64,000 bases of DNA from Annona cherimola (GCA_030490835.1 CM059972.1:89637137-89701136); one strand, 5' to 3'. Shown: positions 45,291-55,898, counted from the stretch's first letter. Program-made: numbers and translations. Notes: generated from the letters alone by a model not told the origin.

Positions 45291-45720
45291 ATATTCTAGC
45301 AAATAAGATTATAGGTATTGTAAAAGTTAGTAATATTTATGATGAAATACTATTTGACGCTAGTGCAGATTTATCATTTATTACATCGGAGTTTGTTAGA
45401 AATAATAATATACCCACGAGGCCAGTGGCGGAAGAATTAATCATTGCAACATCAATGGAAGGTAGTCTTTCCGTGAAGATTGCATGCTATGCATGTCCTA
45501 TGGACATCAATAGACTAGTAATATTCATAGACTTAGTAGTACTACTCATAAAGGATTTGGATGTAATTTTGGGATGACATTGGATGACAAGTAGGTAGCA
45601 AACATTAGTCCACAAACACGAAGGATTATAGCTATTATGCAAAAGCAGACGGTTTTGTTTGAATGAAATAGACGAAAGGTGTCATACCTAATCATAGCCC
45701 TGCAAGCTTTGAGAAAGCTT
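45291..45720 (+). pseudogene. gypsy aspartic protease, active site mutated
   Basis: Readable are IIGIVKVSNIYDEILFDASA, DLSFITSEFVRNN and IKDLDVILG. The D-(S/T)-G active site of the family reads D-A-S here. Position between gag and reverse transcriptase agrees. The protease would process the polyprotein. Confidence 0.78.
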
Positions 45721-47120
45721 GGTAAGGATGTTATGGATTTTTTATGGCAGGCATGTCAACGAATGAAGTTGAAGTAAAACTAGAGAATATCTTAGTAGCT
45801 AAAGAATTTCCCAAGGAATTGCCGAAGTTGCCGCCGATACAAGAGATTGATTTTATAATCAATCTAGTTTCGGGAACTAATTCAATCTTAAGAGCTCCAA
45901 ATTGCATGGCACCATCAAAACTTAAAGAGTTGAAAGAATAGCTGCACGATTTAGTGAACTTAGGGTTTATTCATTCAAGTTCATCATCTTAGGGAGCACT
46001 TATGCTCTTTGTTAGAAAGAAAATGGTAGTATGCGACTCTACATTGATTACCGAGAAATAAACAAAATGACAGTCACGAATAAATATAATCTTTTACGCA
46101 TTAATAATTTATTTGGTTAACTACAAGGGGCGTTTGCCTTTTGAAAGATAGATTTGAGATTAGGATACCACTAGTTGAGAGTCAGAAAAGAAGACATACC
46201 AAAAATAGCTTTTTACACTCGGTATGGTCGCTTTGAGTTCGTAGTAATGTCGTTCTAATTGACCAATGCTCCAATTGCATTTACGGATCTAATGAACAGA
46301 GCAATTTATCCATTCTCAGACAAATATGTAGTGGCATCCATCAATGAAATTTTGGTATTTTTCTAATGAGAATGAAGAGCATAAGCAGTAGCTAGGAGAA
46401 GTATTGCAAATCCTTAGAGAAAAGAAGCTTTATGCCAAACACAAGAAGTATGAGTTTTGGCTAGAAAGTGTTGCTTTTCTCGAACATATGATCAATGACA
46501 AAGGGGTCTTTATTGATCAATAGAAGATTAAGGCTTTGGTGTCTTAGGAGTGGCCGACTATAGTGATTGAGATAAGAAATTTTTTGGGATTGGTGGACTA
46601 TTATAAATGATTTGTGAAGAAATTTTCTTCCATTATAGTGTCATTAACTTGATTAAACCGCAAGAACACAAAATTTATTTGGATAGAGGACTGTGAGAAA
46701 AGTTTTTAGAGTTGAAGAATTATTTAACCATGATGTCGGTTTTGACCCTACTAATAAGTGGAATAGGTTTTGAGGTTTATAGTGATGCCTCCAGAAGTGG
46801 TTTGGGATGTGTATTAATGCAACAAGGGAGGATTTGACTCTGCTTCAAGATAATTGAAGCTAAGTAAGTAGAATTATCCTTCCCACAACTTAGAGTTAGC
46901 TGATGTAGTGTTCGCCTTAAAGATTTTGTGTCGCTACTTATCTGGTAAAAGGATAGAGATATTCACGAATGATAAAAGTTTGAAGTACATATTCTCCCAG
47001 AAGGAGTTGAGTCTTTAGTAATAAAGATGGTTACAGTTACCAAAAGATTATGATATTATACAAGAAAAGGCAATATAATGACAAATGCTCTTAGCCGAAA
47101 AATAAAGACAATGGTTGCAA
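45721..47120 (+). pseudogene. gypsy reverse transcriptase and RNase H, broken
   Basis: It opens with VAKEFPKELPKLPPIQEIDF and SILRAPNCMAPSKLKELKE (45,744-45,941), the gypsy reverse transcriptase lead-in. The palm motifs are heavily mutated: the F-x-V-M-P-F-G-L-T-N-A region survives at 46,230-46,270 and the YVDD region near 46,325 is lost. RNase H follows as FEVYSDASRSGLGCVLMQQG (46,772-46,830), then YPSHNLELADVVFALKI and YLSGKRIEIFTNDKSLKYIF. It cannot be active. Confidence 0.88.
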
Positions 47121-47379
47121 TCTTAATTACTCAACAAAAGGAATTGCAAGGGTAGTTTGAAGCCTAAGAGATAAAAGCGATATACTCTCAGGAAGCTACA
47201 CAACTAAGTGCTTTGTAATTGCAATCCTTGTTAGTGATAAAATCAAGGAGGCACATGAACAGAATCTATGTCTTCAAAATATTAGATAGAATGAATCAAT
47301 GTTAGTCCACTCTTTTTTAGCAAGGGGTTGAAGGAGTATTAATGCTTCAGGAGGTATTAGTGGTTCTAAGAAAAGAAGA

Positions 47380-48660
47380 ACTTTGAAGAGAACATCTTGA
47401 AGAAATTCACCAATCGAGATTCTCTGATCATCTAGGTAGTAATAAGATGTACAAGGATTTAAATAAAAAATACTGGTGGAAGAAATTTTGAGTAGAGATT
47501 GCGAGATTTGTATCTCAGTGTTTAGTTTGCTAGTGAGTAAAACAAAAAAAAACTCGAAGGCTTATTTTGATAGTTGGAGATACTATAGTGGAAATAGGAA
47601 CATACCAGGATGGATTTCGTGAATGTATGCCTAAAATGCAAAGCCGAATACATGCGGTATGGGTAGTGGCAGATCGCCTTATTAAGTCAACACATTTTAT
47701 AGCTTATCAAATGATGTATCCGATGGAGCAGATGACAGAGTTGTATATGAAGGAAATTGTTAGACTTCATGGTGTTTTGGTATCCATTGTCACTGATAGA
47801 AAAAGAAGATTTATATATGAATTTGTACAAAAATTGCAAATAGCAACGGGTATAGAGTTACGCATGAGTATTGCATATATCCATAAATAGATGACCAGTC
47901 TGAGAGGACCATCTAGATATTAGAAGACCAACTATAGGCTTATGTGTTAGATTTACAAGGCTCATGGATTGGACATTTGGCGATGACATTTGCTTATAAT
48001 AATAGTTATCAACCAAGCATTGGAATGAATCTGTTCGAAGCCTTATATAGTAAGAAATATCGCATCCTAGAGTACTGGAAAGAGGTCGATGAGCGGAAGA
48101 TATTAGCACCAAAACTTGTTGAACAGACTAAAAAGGTAGTGCAATTGATCAGAAAGAGACTGGTGACCACTTAGGATTGATAAAAAAAGTATAATGATGA
48201 AAAACGATATGATTTGCAAATTATGATTGGGAAAAAGTTTTTTAAAGGTCTTGCCTACTGGAGGTGTAATGAGATTTAAAGTAAAGGAGAAATTGAGTCC
48301 TTGTCATCTTGGACCATTTGAGATCTTAGAGGTCATTGCTAGAGTCGCATATTGGTTTGCATTACCTCTGGCATTGATAGGGATGCATAACGTATTTCAC
48401 ATCTCACGATTCAGAAAATATGACTAATTTGAGACATGTGCTGCAATTTGAGGGGTGTCATGTGGTGGGGGATCTAACATGTCTAGAGAAAATAATATGA
48501 ATTTTTGAAATTAAAGAAAAATAACTGAAGTGCAAAAAGATCAAGCATGTTCTGGTATAGTGAATTAACCATAACAAAAGAGAGGCAACATGGGAACTCG
48601 AGAAAAATATTCGAGAAATATATCCTAACTTATTTTCACCTTATAATGAGATGTAAGTTT
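47380..48660 (+). pseudogene. gypsy integrase with chromodomain-like C-terminus, broken
   Basis: An HHCC zinc region is visible (HQSRFSDHLGSNKMYKDLNK, then FVSQCLVC; 47,405-47,530). The core reads VWVVADRLIKSTHFIAYQMM and LHGVLVSIVTDRKRRF (47,669-47,812). The C-terminal part is FKVKEKLSPCHLGPFEILEV and HNVFHISRFRKYD (48,263-48,424), typical of chromoviral integrases. A degraded chromodomain follows near 48,550-48,640 (KREATWELEKNIREIYPNLF). Chromodomains of this clade steer integration to marked chromatin. Many stops. Confidence 0.9.
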
Positions 48661-48670
48661 CGAGGACGAC
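48656..48670 (+). promoter_or_regulatory. Polypurine-tract region of the gypsy element
   Basis: GTTTCGAGGACGAC lies directly before the 3' LTR. A TTTCG(A/G)GGACGA word is usual in this place in Del/Tekay elements. It is only moderately purine-rich. Confidence 0.6.
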
Positions 48671-48872
48671 TGTAATAATTAGGAATGAAATAATACTTTG
48701 ACCAATCAAGTAATGATGTGTCCACTGATGTAGCATATTAATTATTAATTGTTGACCATTTAATCACGCAATAGGTTTAAAATAAATGAAATATTAATAG
48801 ACTAAGCCTAGTTAAACTCACTTAAGTTGAATAGGTTAGGTTATACGTAAGATGTTATAAGTATTTAACTTA
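48671..48872 (+). repeat. 3' LTR of the gypsy element, first piece
   Basis: Homologous to 35,729-35,927 of the 5' LTR. It is cut at the position of TTTAACTTA (48,864-48,872), which is the left target duplication of the outer MULE. The TATA motif seen in the 5' LTR is altered here (TTATACGTAA). Confidence 0.92.
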
Positions 48873-49008
48873 CGATTGCGATTTTATACGACGTGGCGCA
48901 TATTTACTGATAATGCGACATGGTAATCTACCCGTTGGATGAGTCTTGATTTCATCCTAGCCGCTCCCAGTGCACTTAATGGAGGGGTGCTGGCGTTTAT
49001 GGCTAAAG
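48873..49008 (+). repeat. Outer MULE left TIR
   Basis: Reverse complement of 62,632-62,766 with scattered substitutions, over its entire length up to GGCTAAAG. Confidence 0.93.
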
Positions 49009-49346
49009 CAATTGATAGCTGTGGAAAGATGGAAGAGGTAGCTGGTTGCATTGAATGCTTTGCAGAGACCACAACAATTTTGCTGATGTGGCGATGAGAG
49101 AGAAATTCAATGGCGGGAGAGAAAGTAAAAGGCGGGAGCGTCCTTGCTGCATGAAATTTTCACAGTAGAGGTGGTCGTGAGAGAGAAAATCAGAGAAGAA
49201 AGATCCTTTGTACGTTCTCTACGGTTTCAAAATTTTCATTGAAAGTTAGAGGGAAATCCAAATACGATCATCGGACGACACAAGCAAGCTCTCCCGGTAG
49301 CGTCCTCAAACGTATGGCTGCTTTCGATTTCCATTTTCCTGTCCGA
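49009..49346 (+). other. Outer MULE left interior
   Basis: GAGAGAGAAA-type purine-rich words (about 49,090-49,200) followed by a GC-richer stretch. No coding frame is supported; it is probably the subterminal/5' UTR region of the outer element. Confidence 0.5.
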
Positions 49347-49355
49347 TTTATTTTT

Positions 49356-49983
49356 GGATAGTGATTCTCTGCGTCCGGGCTAAGTCTCGCTGACTTCGTC
49401 CGCTGCCCGCACGCCGCACGCACGCCGCGCGAACGCCGTTGGATTGAGCGGGACGAACGACAGCCGCGCAATGGAAATTTTACTGCGAGGCCCCCGCGAA
49501 AAAGTCCCGCAGAATAATTCAAACAGGTCCCGCTCGATCTCCTCTGCGACCCATCTGCCAGCCTGTGAGGACGCTCGACCCATCTCCTAATCTCTCTCTC
49601 TCTCTCCCCTTGCAGTCGACCGAAGCTTCCCCGGCCCTCTCTCTCTCTCCCCCTGCAGTGGACGGCAGCTTCGCCGGCCCTCTCTCTCTCTCCCCTTGCA
49701 GTCGACCGAAGCTTTGCCGGCCCTCTCTCTCTCTCCCCCTGCAGTGGACGGCAGCTCCGCCGGCCCTCTCTCTCCTCCCCCTTCCATCAACAGCAGCTCC
49801 GCCGGCCCTCTCTCTCTCCCCCTGCCGTCGACAGCAGCTCCGCCAGCCCTCGCTCTCTCCCCCTGCCGTCGACACCAGCTCTGCCGGCCCCCTCTCTCTC
49901 CCTCTCCCCATTGTCGCCTCTCTCCTCTACGGCCTCTTTGCGCAGGCAATCGGCGGACCTCCCCCCTTCCAGGTTCTGGTCTT
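49356..49983 (+). repeat. Inner MULE left TIR with internal minisatellite
   Basis: GC-rich. Its outer part has the CpG-rich stretch GCCCGCACGCCGCACGCACG. From about 49,590 to 49,910 a unit of roughly 45 bp, of the form CCGGCCCTCTCTCTCTCCCC followed by TGCAGT(G/C)GAC, repeats about seven times with variation. The TIR probably supplies the promoter of the transposase. The long frames on both strands here are repeat artefacts, not genes. Confidence 0.93.
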
Positions 49984-50057
49984 CGTTGCCTCTCTCCTCT
50001 CCGGCCTCTCTGCACCGGCAATCGGCGGAACTCCCTTCCAGGTTCAGCCAGATTCAG

Positions 50058-50699
50058 GTGAGATCTCTTCTCTCTCGATTTCTCCCTCCAAAATGCAAAT
50101 GTCGTTGATGAAATGACCACTTGTGTACAACCATTTGGAATTTTGGAATTTTGGAATTGCATCTCCTCTTCCCAAAACCGCACTTCTTGATTCCATTCAC
50201 TCCAGCTCCGAATCTCCAAGTGGTCCAAAATGCATTTGAAATTCCCGGCTAGTCCATGACAAGATTCTTAAGCCATATTTGGACTTCGAGATCCCCCACA
50301 TTAGAATTAGCAGTTCCAGTTCTTTGTCTCGCAGAAACTGGATTTTAATATCTTGGCAATAAATGACTACGACAAACGAACTTCCATGACGTGGCATTAT
50401 AGTTTCTAAAATTGCAGTCCCAGCGAAAAAATGTATTTATGTTTTTTGATCAGCGAATTCAAAAAATAATGACAACAATAGCCAAAAAAAGAAAAAAACG
50501 GAGCCTTTTGTTAACTGTCAAAAAAAAAGAAGTCTTCCAAGTTATAATGATAATCAACAGTTGTACCACTCATGCTTTTCTGATAGTTTTTTTTCTCTTT
50601 TTTCAACGGTAGGACTTTGAATGCTTTATTTTTCATGTATTGTAGTTTGATTATATCATTGAAACCTTCTATTTCATTTGGAATTGTTGTTGTTACCAG
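50058..50699 (+). other. Predicted 5'-UTR intron of the inner MULE transposase
   Basis: A donor CAG|GTGAGA at 50,057/50,058 just inside the TIR and an acceptor TTACCAG at 50,699, about 20 bp before the presumed start codon, bracket an AT-rich stretch without long frames. This is a prediction from splice motifs and composition. Confidence 0.55.
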
Positions 50700-50719
50700 A
50701 GTATTTGTCTTTATTAGTT

Positions 50720-53340
50720 ATGGAAGAATACATGAGAACAGATGAAAATAACCAAGGTTTGATACAAAATGATTTCCGCACAATGATACCTGATCCAATG
50801 AATGCGGAAGTAGAAGCTTTTATTGGTGTCACATCAGTAGCTCATGTACCCGAAGATGAGGTAGCCTTTGAAGGGGGTTCAGTGAATGTGTCGGATGGGG
50901 AGGAAGCATCTACTGAAGAAGTCAACGTAGGTGGTATTCAGAATACAGACGGGTTGTTTATGGTTGAAGTTGCAAGGGAATTGAAACCAAAAGTTGGCAT
51001 GGAGTTTCTGTCCCTAGAAGAAACTTTTAATTTTTATAACACTTATGCTTGGCATTGTGGGTTTAGGTTAGAAAGGACAGCACTCGTAAGTTAAAGTCTG
51101 GGGCAATTGGTAGGCGTGTTTTAAGATGTTCTAAGGCTGGTTGGAATGAAAAAAAGGCAAGAAATCAAGATCCAAGCAAACAGAAGATTGCATTTATCAG
51201 CCGTTGCTCATGCCCTACTAAGCTATATGTGAATTTAAATGTGGAAAAAAATGTATATTATGTGTCTCAATTTGTAGAGACACATAATCATGCACTTTGT
51301 ACCCCTACAAAGACTCGTAAATTGCGATCACATAAGAAATTGACGGAGGGTGACCTAAGTATAATCTCGTCTTTAAAAACATCTGGAGTTGGAGTTGCGA
51401 GATCGATTGATTTTATGATGAAAGAAGCAGGCGGATCTTCTCACCTCCAATATTCAGCAAGGGACGCTAGGAATGCTCTGCGAAGAAAGCGTCAAATTAT
51501 GTACGGGAATGACGCAAATACTCTACTGCACATGTTTCAAATAAAGAGCCGTGATGATAATCATTTCTCCTATGAAATCCAAGTTGATGAGGATATGAGA
51601 TTCACCTCATGTTTTTGGATCGATGGAAAATCAAAAGAAGACTATATGGTATTCGGTGATGTTGTCTGTTTCGACACTACATACAAAACGAATGAGTATG
51701 ATATGCCATTTGGTCCATTTGTTGGCGTCAATCACCACAAACAGACATGCTTATTTGGCGCAGGCTTACTTTTTGGGGAAACAATTGAAGATTTCAAGTG
51801 GTTATTTCAAACTTGGTTAGATGCAGTGGGTGGAGTTCATCCAAAAACAATTATTACAGATCAAGATGCAGCAATAGGAGCAGCAATAGCAACAGTATTT
51901 CCAAATACTAATCATTTATTATGTTTGTGGCATATTCATAAGAAATTGTCAGAGAAGCTTTCTCATATCATTCACCAACATCCTACATTTAAGACAAAAT
52001 GGAACTACTGTTTGTTTGGTACCAACAGCGAGGAAGAATTTGAGAGCACTTGGCATGCAATGATAGAAGAGTTCGAATTGCACGAGAATTCGTGGTTGCG
52101 ACATATGTATGAGATTCGCCAAATGTGGATTCCTACTTACACAAGAAAAGTATTCTTAGTTGGCATGAGAACCACACAACGAAGTGAGAGTATTAATGCT
52201 TTCTTTGATGGGTTTGTGTCGCGGAATTCAAATTTAATTGATTTTTCAAATGGCTATGACAGAGCACTTGAACGGAGGCGTGAGGCAGAGGCAGATGCTG
52301 AATTCAAGACTTTCTATGGCAATCCTGAGTTAAGAACTAAATTTAGCATTGAAAGTCATATGGCAAAGGTGTATACCCGTAATGTCTTCCTAGAATTCCA
52401 GCGAGAAATTGTTGAATGTGTGTATTATATTGCAGAGCAGGTCGAAGGTGAAGGGCCACTTCAACAGTGGCAAGTGTTCTTGCTAGAGGGGGAAGATGAG
52501 AGCAAGCGGAAGATCTTAACATGGAATGCAGAAGAAATGGTTGCCTCATGTCCATGCTTGAAATTTGAGTCGACTGGTATTGTCTGTCGGCATATTATCA
52601 CATTGTTACGTTTCTTAAAGATGAAAATCATCCCTCCATATCATATATTACCACGGTGGACGCAAGATGCTAAATCTCAATTCAAACGACCATCCACAAC
52701 CATGGACAAGAGAGGAACGCAGTCTCTTGCTGTTCGTAGTCACGCATTATCCAAGTGGTGGTCTTACATAAGAAATGAAACCTTGCATAACCTAGATGCA
52801 TATGAAGTTATTAAAGAAACTATGGAGAAGATGATTGCTGCGCTTTCTGCAATGCCTAAGCCACCATGTCCAGAGATTGTTGGTAGGGATGAAGCTGTAG
52901 ACGGAGGGTGTCCAATCGTGGTATCAAGTGATAACTTTAACCTTATGACCCAGGTTGAAACTGCAAATGTTGCTAATGAAGCACATGGTGCTTATGGCAC
53001 AATAGCTTCACAGAGTTCTCAGGCGTGCGAGATCTTGCCTGCACATGTTTCACTCACAAAAGGGAGATCTTCTAAACGCATAAAAGGACATTTAGAAGTC
53101 TCACGGGGCTCACGGGGTGGAACAAAATTTTGTCGAGGATGTAAAAAATTTGTTGTGGGTCATGACAAAAGGAATTGCCCCGCTTTCAAGGTTCCAAGTT
53201 TAACTGATGTGTCCACTTTGGTTGGTAATGATTCCATCACCTCTATTGGCCGAGGCCAAGGCCGAGGCCATGGTATATTTTCGTTCTCCACCTTTCATTA
53301 TAGTTTTTCTCTTCGTTTGCATGTTACCTCTAATTGATAA
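50720..53340 (+). CDS. FAR1-type MULE transposase (one apparent 1-base frameshift)
   Basis: I chose the ATG at 50,720 (MEEYMRTDENNQG), the first after the acceptor. An acidic N-terminus leads to a FAR1 DNA-binding domain (EETFNFYNTYAWHCGFRLER ... RRVLRCSKAGWNEKK). The reading frame shifts at about 51,079, where one base seems missing, and stays open to a stop at 53,338. The MULE transposase core has VVCFDTTYKTN and TIITDQDAAIG (catalytic Asp residues) and LCLWHIHKKL. A SWIM zinc finger follows (CPCLKF...GIVCRHI, about 52,550-52,595). The C-terminus ends in CRGCKKFVVGHDKRNCP. About 870 residues, normal for the family. It would bind the TIRs and catalyse cut-and-paste transposition in the nucleus. 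FAR1/FHY3 light-signalling factors are domesticated relatives; the TIR context argues for a transposase. Confidence 0.9.
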
Positions 53341-53399
53341 GTTTATATATTGTATTGAATATTTTCTGCTTTTTGAAATGATAGGTGGGCATATGTGAA

Positions 53400-53992
53400 A
53401 TGGCATCTTCGGGTATAAGAACTAGATCACATGGAGGTAGGACTTGTGTTTGTTCTTGTGGTTTACCAGTTGTAGTGCTGACCTCCCATACCGTAAAAAA
53501 TCCAGGTCGGCGATTTCTTCGATGCCCACAATATCGTGTAAGTCAAATATTTTCATTCTGTGTAGATTTCACTCTCGCATATATATAAGAACTGATTTTG
53601 CTAGTGTTTTTGTTTTGTAGGATGCTTCCCATGCTTGTAAGTTTTTTAGATGGGTTGATGACGATTTCCCACCAATAACTGAGATTGTTTCAAAGGATGA
53701 TGTTTCGCTTAATGTCCAATCCCAAGACGAAGTCTCGGTGTTCAATCAAGAGCAGCTAGTGTTGGATATGGGAGACTTGATACGTTGTGTTGATGATATT
53801 AGGGAGCGTCATATGATGGAAATGCGTCAATTGAAACAGACTATAGAAATGAGAACCTTGGAGATGAGAGAAGCAAATGAAAGGAGGGACAAGAGAGAGA
53901 TGGAGCTGGTTAAGAGCATCAAGAAAAATGAAGTCTTACTTGTTATGCTGTGTGGTCTTGTTCTTGTAATCGTTGTTTATTTATCAATGTGA
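53400..53992 (+). CDS. GRF zinc-finger, coiled-coil, membrane-anchored protein of the inner MULE
   Basis: Two exons: 53,400-53,537 and 53,621-53,992, with donor CGT|GTAAGT and acceptor TTTTGTAG. The protein (about 169 residues) begins MASSGIRTRSHGG. The GRF-type zinc finger reads CVCSCGLPVVVL, NPGRRFLRCPQYR and, across the intron, DASHACKFFRWVDDDFPP. A coiled coil follows (RERHMMEMRQLKQTIEMRTL ...) and then a single hydrophobic segment VLLVMLCGLVLVIVVYLSM at the very C-terminus. GRF fingers bind nucleic acid in other proteins; the role here is unknown. Its ATG lies 1 base after a possible transposase stop (see findings), so the two may share one transcript. Confidence 0.8.
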
Positions 53993-54480
53993 AAAGGTCT
54001 CAAACTATTTCAATGAAGTTTTCTGTAATGGAATATATTAGTTGTTGAACTTGTTTTAATGAAATGGAAGTAGTCTTTTGCTACTTGATGCTTGAGATCA
54101 ATGCAATGGAATCAAATCCGAAAGCTAACTAAAAGATTATAACAAAAAAAAATAATGGCATATATTAGTTGTTGAACTTGTTTAAATGAAATGAAAGTAG
54201 TCTTTTGCTACTTGTTGCTTGAGATCATGAAATCACCTCATGAAAGTTAACTGAAAGATTATAACAAAAAAAAACACTATTGTCTTCTATTTTATTTGAA
54301 AGATAATTGAAAGATTATAAAAAAAAAGAAACAAGAAAATAGATCTACATTTCAAATTTATGATTCATGAACAATACAATTTTATTCATCATCTCAAAAT
54401 TAGTGTTGTTGATGTAAACAATACAAATTTATTCAACAATACAAACAACCTTCTTATACATTGTTTTTTCTCTATTGTTA
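53993..54480 (+). repeat. 3' region of the inner MULE with a ~125-bp tandem duplication
   Basis: Two copies (about 54,035-54,150 and 54,160-54,275) share TATTAGTTGTTGAACTTGTT, GTAGTCTTTTGCTACTTG and GAAAGATTATAACAAAAAAA. A partial third copy of the last motif follows to about 54,330. It is likely the 3' UTR and terminator zone of the GRF gene. Confidence 0.75.
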
Positions 54481-54486
54481 CACATC

Positions 54487-54715
54487 TAAACATAATGGCA
54501 AAGGGACCTTTCTTTGAATAACTCTCGGCCTCCGTCTATAAGCCTTGCATGAGTAGTAGCTGCTAGTCCATGCACAACATAAGCTTTGATCATTGAGTTC
54601 ATTGAGTTCCAAGACATTGTATCGCAGTCCTCCATGTCGTTGAAAATTTGCTCTGCAATACTGCCTATCATGCTCGAATCCCATCCTCATGATCAATGAA
54701 TGGATAGCTGATCTT
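54487..54715 (-). pseudogene. Captured PPR-gene fragment
   Basis: The minus strand reads ARSAIHSLIMRMGFEHD and then, after a frame change, GSIAEQIFNDMEDCDTMSWN and MIKAYVVHGLA. This is the PPR pattern (I-H-S-x-I-x-x-M-G-F ... A-x-x-x-F-x-x-M-x-x-x-D-x-x-S-W-N-x-x-I). PPR proteins act on organellar RNA. Only about 1.5 repeats are left, with a frameshift and a small internal duplication (NSMNSM). Orientation is opposite to the transposase, as expected for host DNA picked up by a MULE. Confidence 0.75.
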
Positions 54716-55110
54716 GCGCAAGTGTTGACAACAATTCACAAAGTGTACCAATCAAGACTACAATCATAGAAGAGAGGCAGACTGCCTACATTTTAGTACG
54801 TATATTTCTGCAAGGAAGCCAGACTGCAATCATAGAAGAGAGTGCAACTGCTGCAAATGTTTAAAACTTGCACCTACATAAAGAAAAATACCATCATTAT
54901 CATCTAAAAATTGTAAACAGCTATAGAGGGCAACACATTTTGCAACTTAGAACAAACTACAGATCATATACTTTACATAAAACCGAGTCTACAAAAATGT
55001 GACATGAAATGACAACTTTCTCTCATATCTACTTCCAATTCAGAAATTAAATTTGAACTATCAAGAAGGACACTTCCAAGAAGGACACTTCGTTGCCAGC
55101 TTTGTCTTAC

Positions 55111-55519
55111 CTCCACTCTTCTCCTAATGAAACTGGACAGCATGTACATTTCCCCTTTGGATAGACCTAATAAAATCTTCACCATAATTGCATGTTGATG
55201 AAATCCACTCCCTGTTAGATTCGGACTGGAAACAACAAATAGTTTTTTTTTATGAGAAAACAACAACAAATTGTTAGGTAGATACTACTGTACAAAATGA
55301 TGCATGGTCGTCAAAATAAGTAATGATTTCTGTGTACTGGTAAGCATACAAGAATGGCATGGTATGAATGAACAAATTAGACATGCTTTCCACCGAGGTC
55401 ATCTAAAATTCCTACATCTTTTTTTATCTGAATAGCATTCCGCCCAATATGCAGCACTATGAAACCATTAGATGAGTCAAAACGTCTGACCACACCAGGC
55501 ATTAGGCCAAGACCATTTA
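55111..55519 (-). pseudogene. HISN4: Captured HISN4 (hisHF) fragment: two exons and an intron
   Basis: Exon A (55,519-55,350) reads VNGLGLMPGVVRRFDSSNGF, then HIGRNAIQIKKDVGILDDLG and HV-stop-FVHSYHA. Exon B (55,225-55,111) reads SESNREWISSTCNYGEDFIR, then IQRGNVHAVQFH-stop-EKSGG. Both match consecutive parts of the glutamine-amidotransferase half of plant imidazole glycerol phosphate synthase, including the His-x-Glu catalytic end (V-Q-F-H-P-E-K-S-G). Splice motifs (TTTTGCAG, GTATGC, TTTCCAG, GTAAG) bound the exons. Two in-frame stops show decay. The intron is kept, so capture happened at the DNA level. The enzyme works in plastid histidine synthesis; this fragment cannot. Confidence 0.88.
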
Positions 55520-55898
55520 CTGCAAAATCAAACAGAACTGTCAATGGGCATGCGAGAATCCCCCCAAAAACACAAAAAATATTAGCATGGTGTCAAGTGG
55601 CAGTTGCATCTGATCTTTCTGCAAGAAAACTAAAATAAATAAGTTAGCATTTAAACCAGTTAATGCGATGCATGGCTTTCATATGCTGCAAGACTGTAAG
55701 AGTACCATTTCATGTGATGCATGGAAGCAAAGAGATTAATGGGAAGAAAACCAATAGTCCAAGACATGAAAGTAGTCCAAGAGATGAGTTTTCTCTGCGA
55801 CATTTCAGCGAACGGTTTCTCTGCGGCATTTGGTCGAACAGTTTCTGTGAGCATGTAATCATGCAGGTGCGATTCGACACTACGCTTTGGAGTAGTCT

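Noticed and set aside
49519..50228. Long Arg/Gly-rich and Pro/Ser/Leu-rich frames on both strands (130-213 codons)
   Set aside because: They read through the TIR minisatellite in several frames at once. The open frames follow from the repeat's base composition.
51229..53337. Domesticated FAR1/FHY3-like host regulator instead of a transposase
   Set aside because: It lies inside TIRs with a 9-bp target duplication, has the MULE catalytic region and a recent frameshift. Both proteins share ancestry, but the context favours a transposase.
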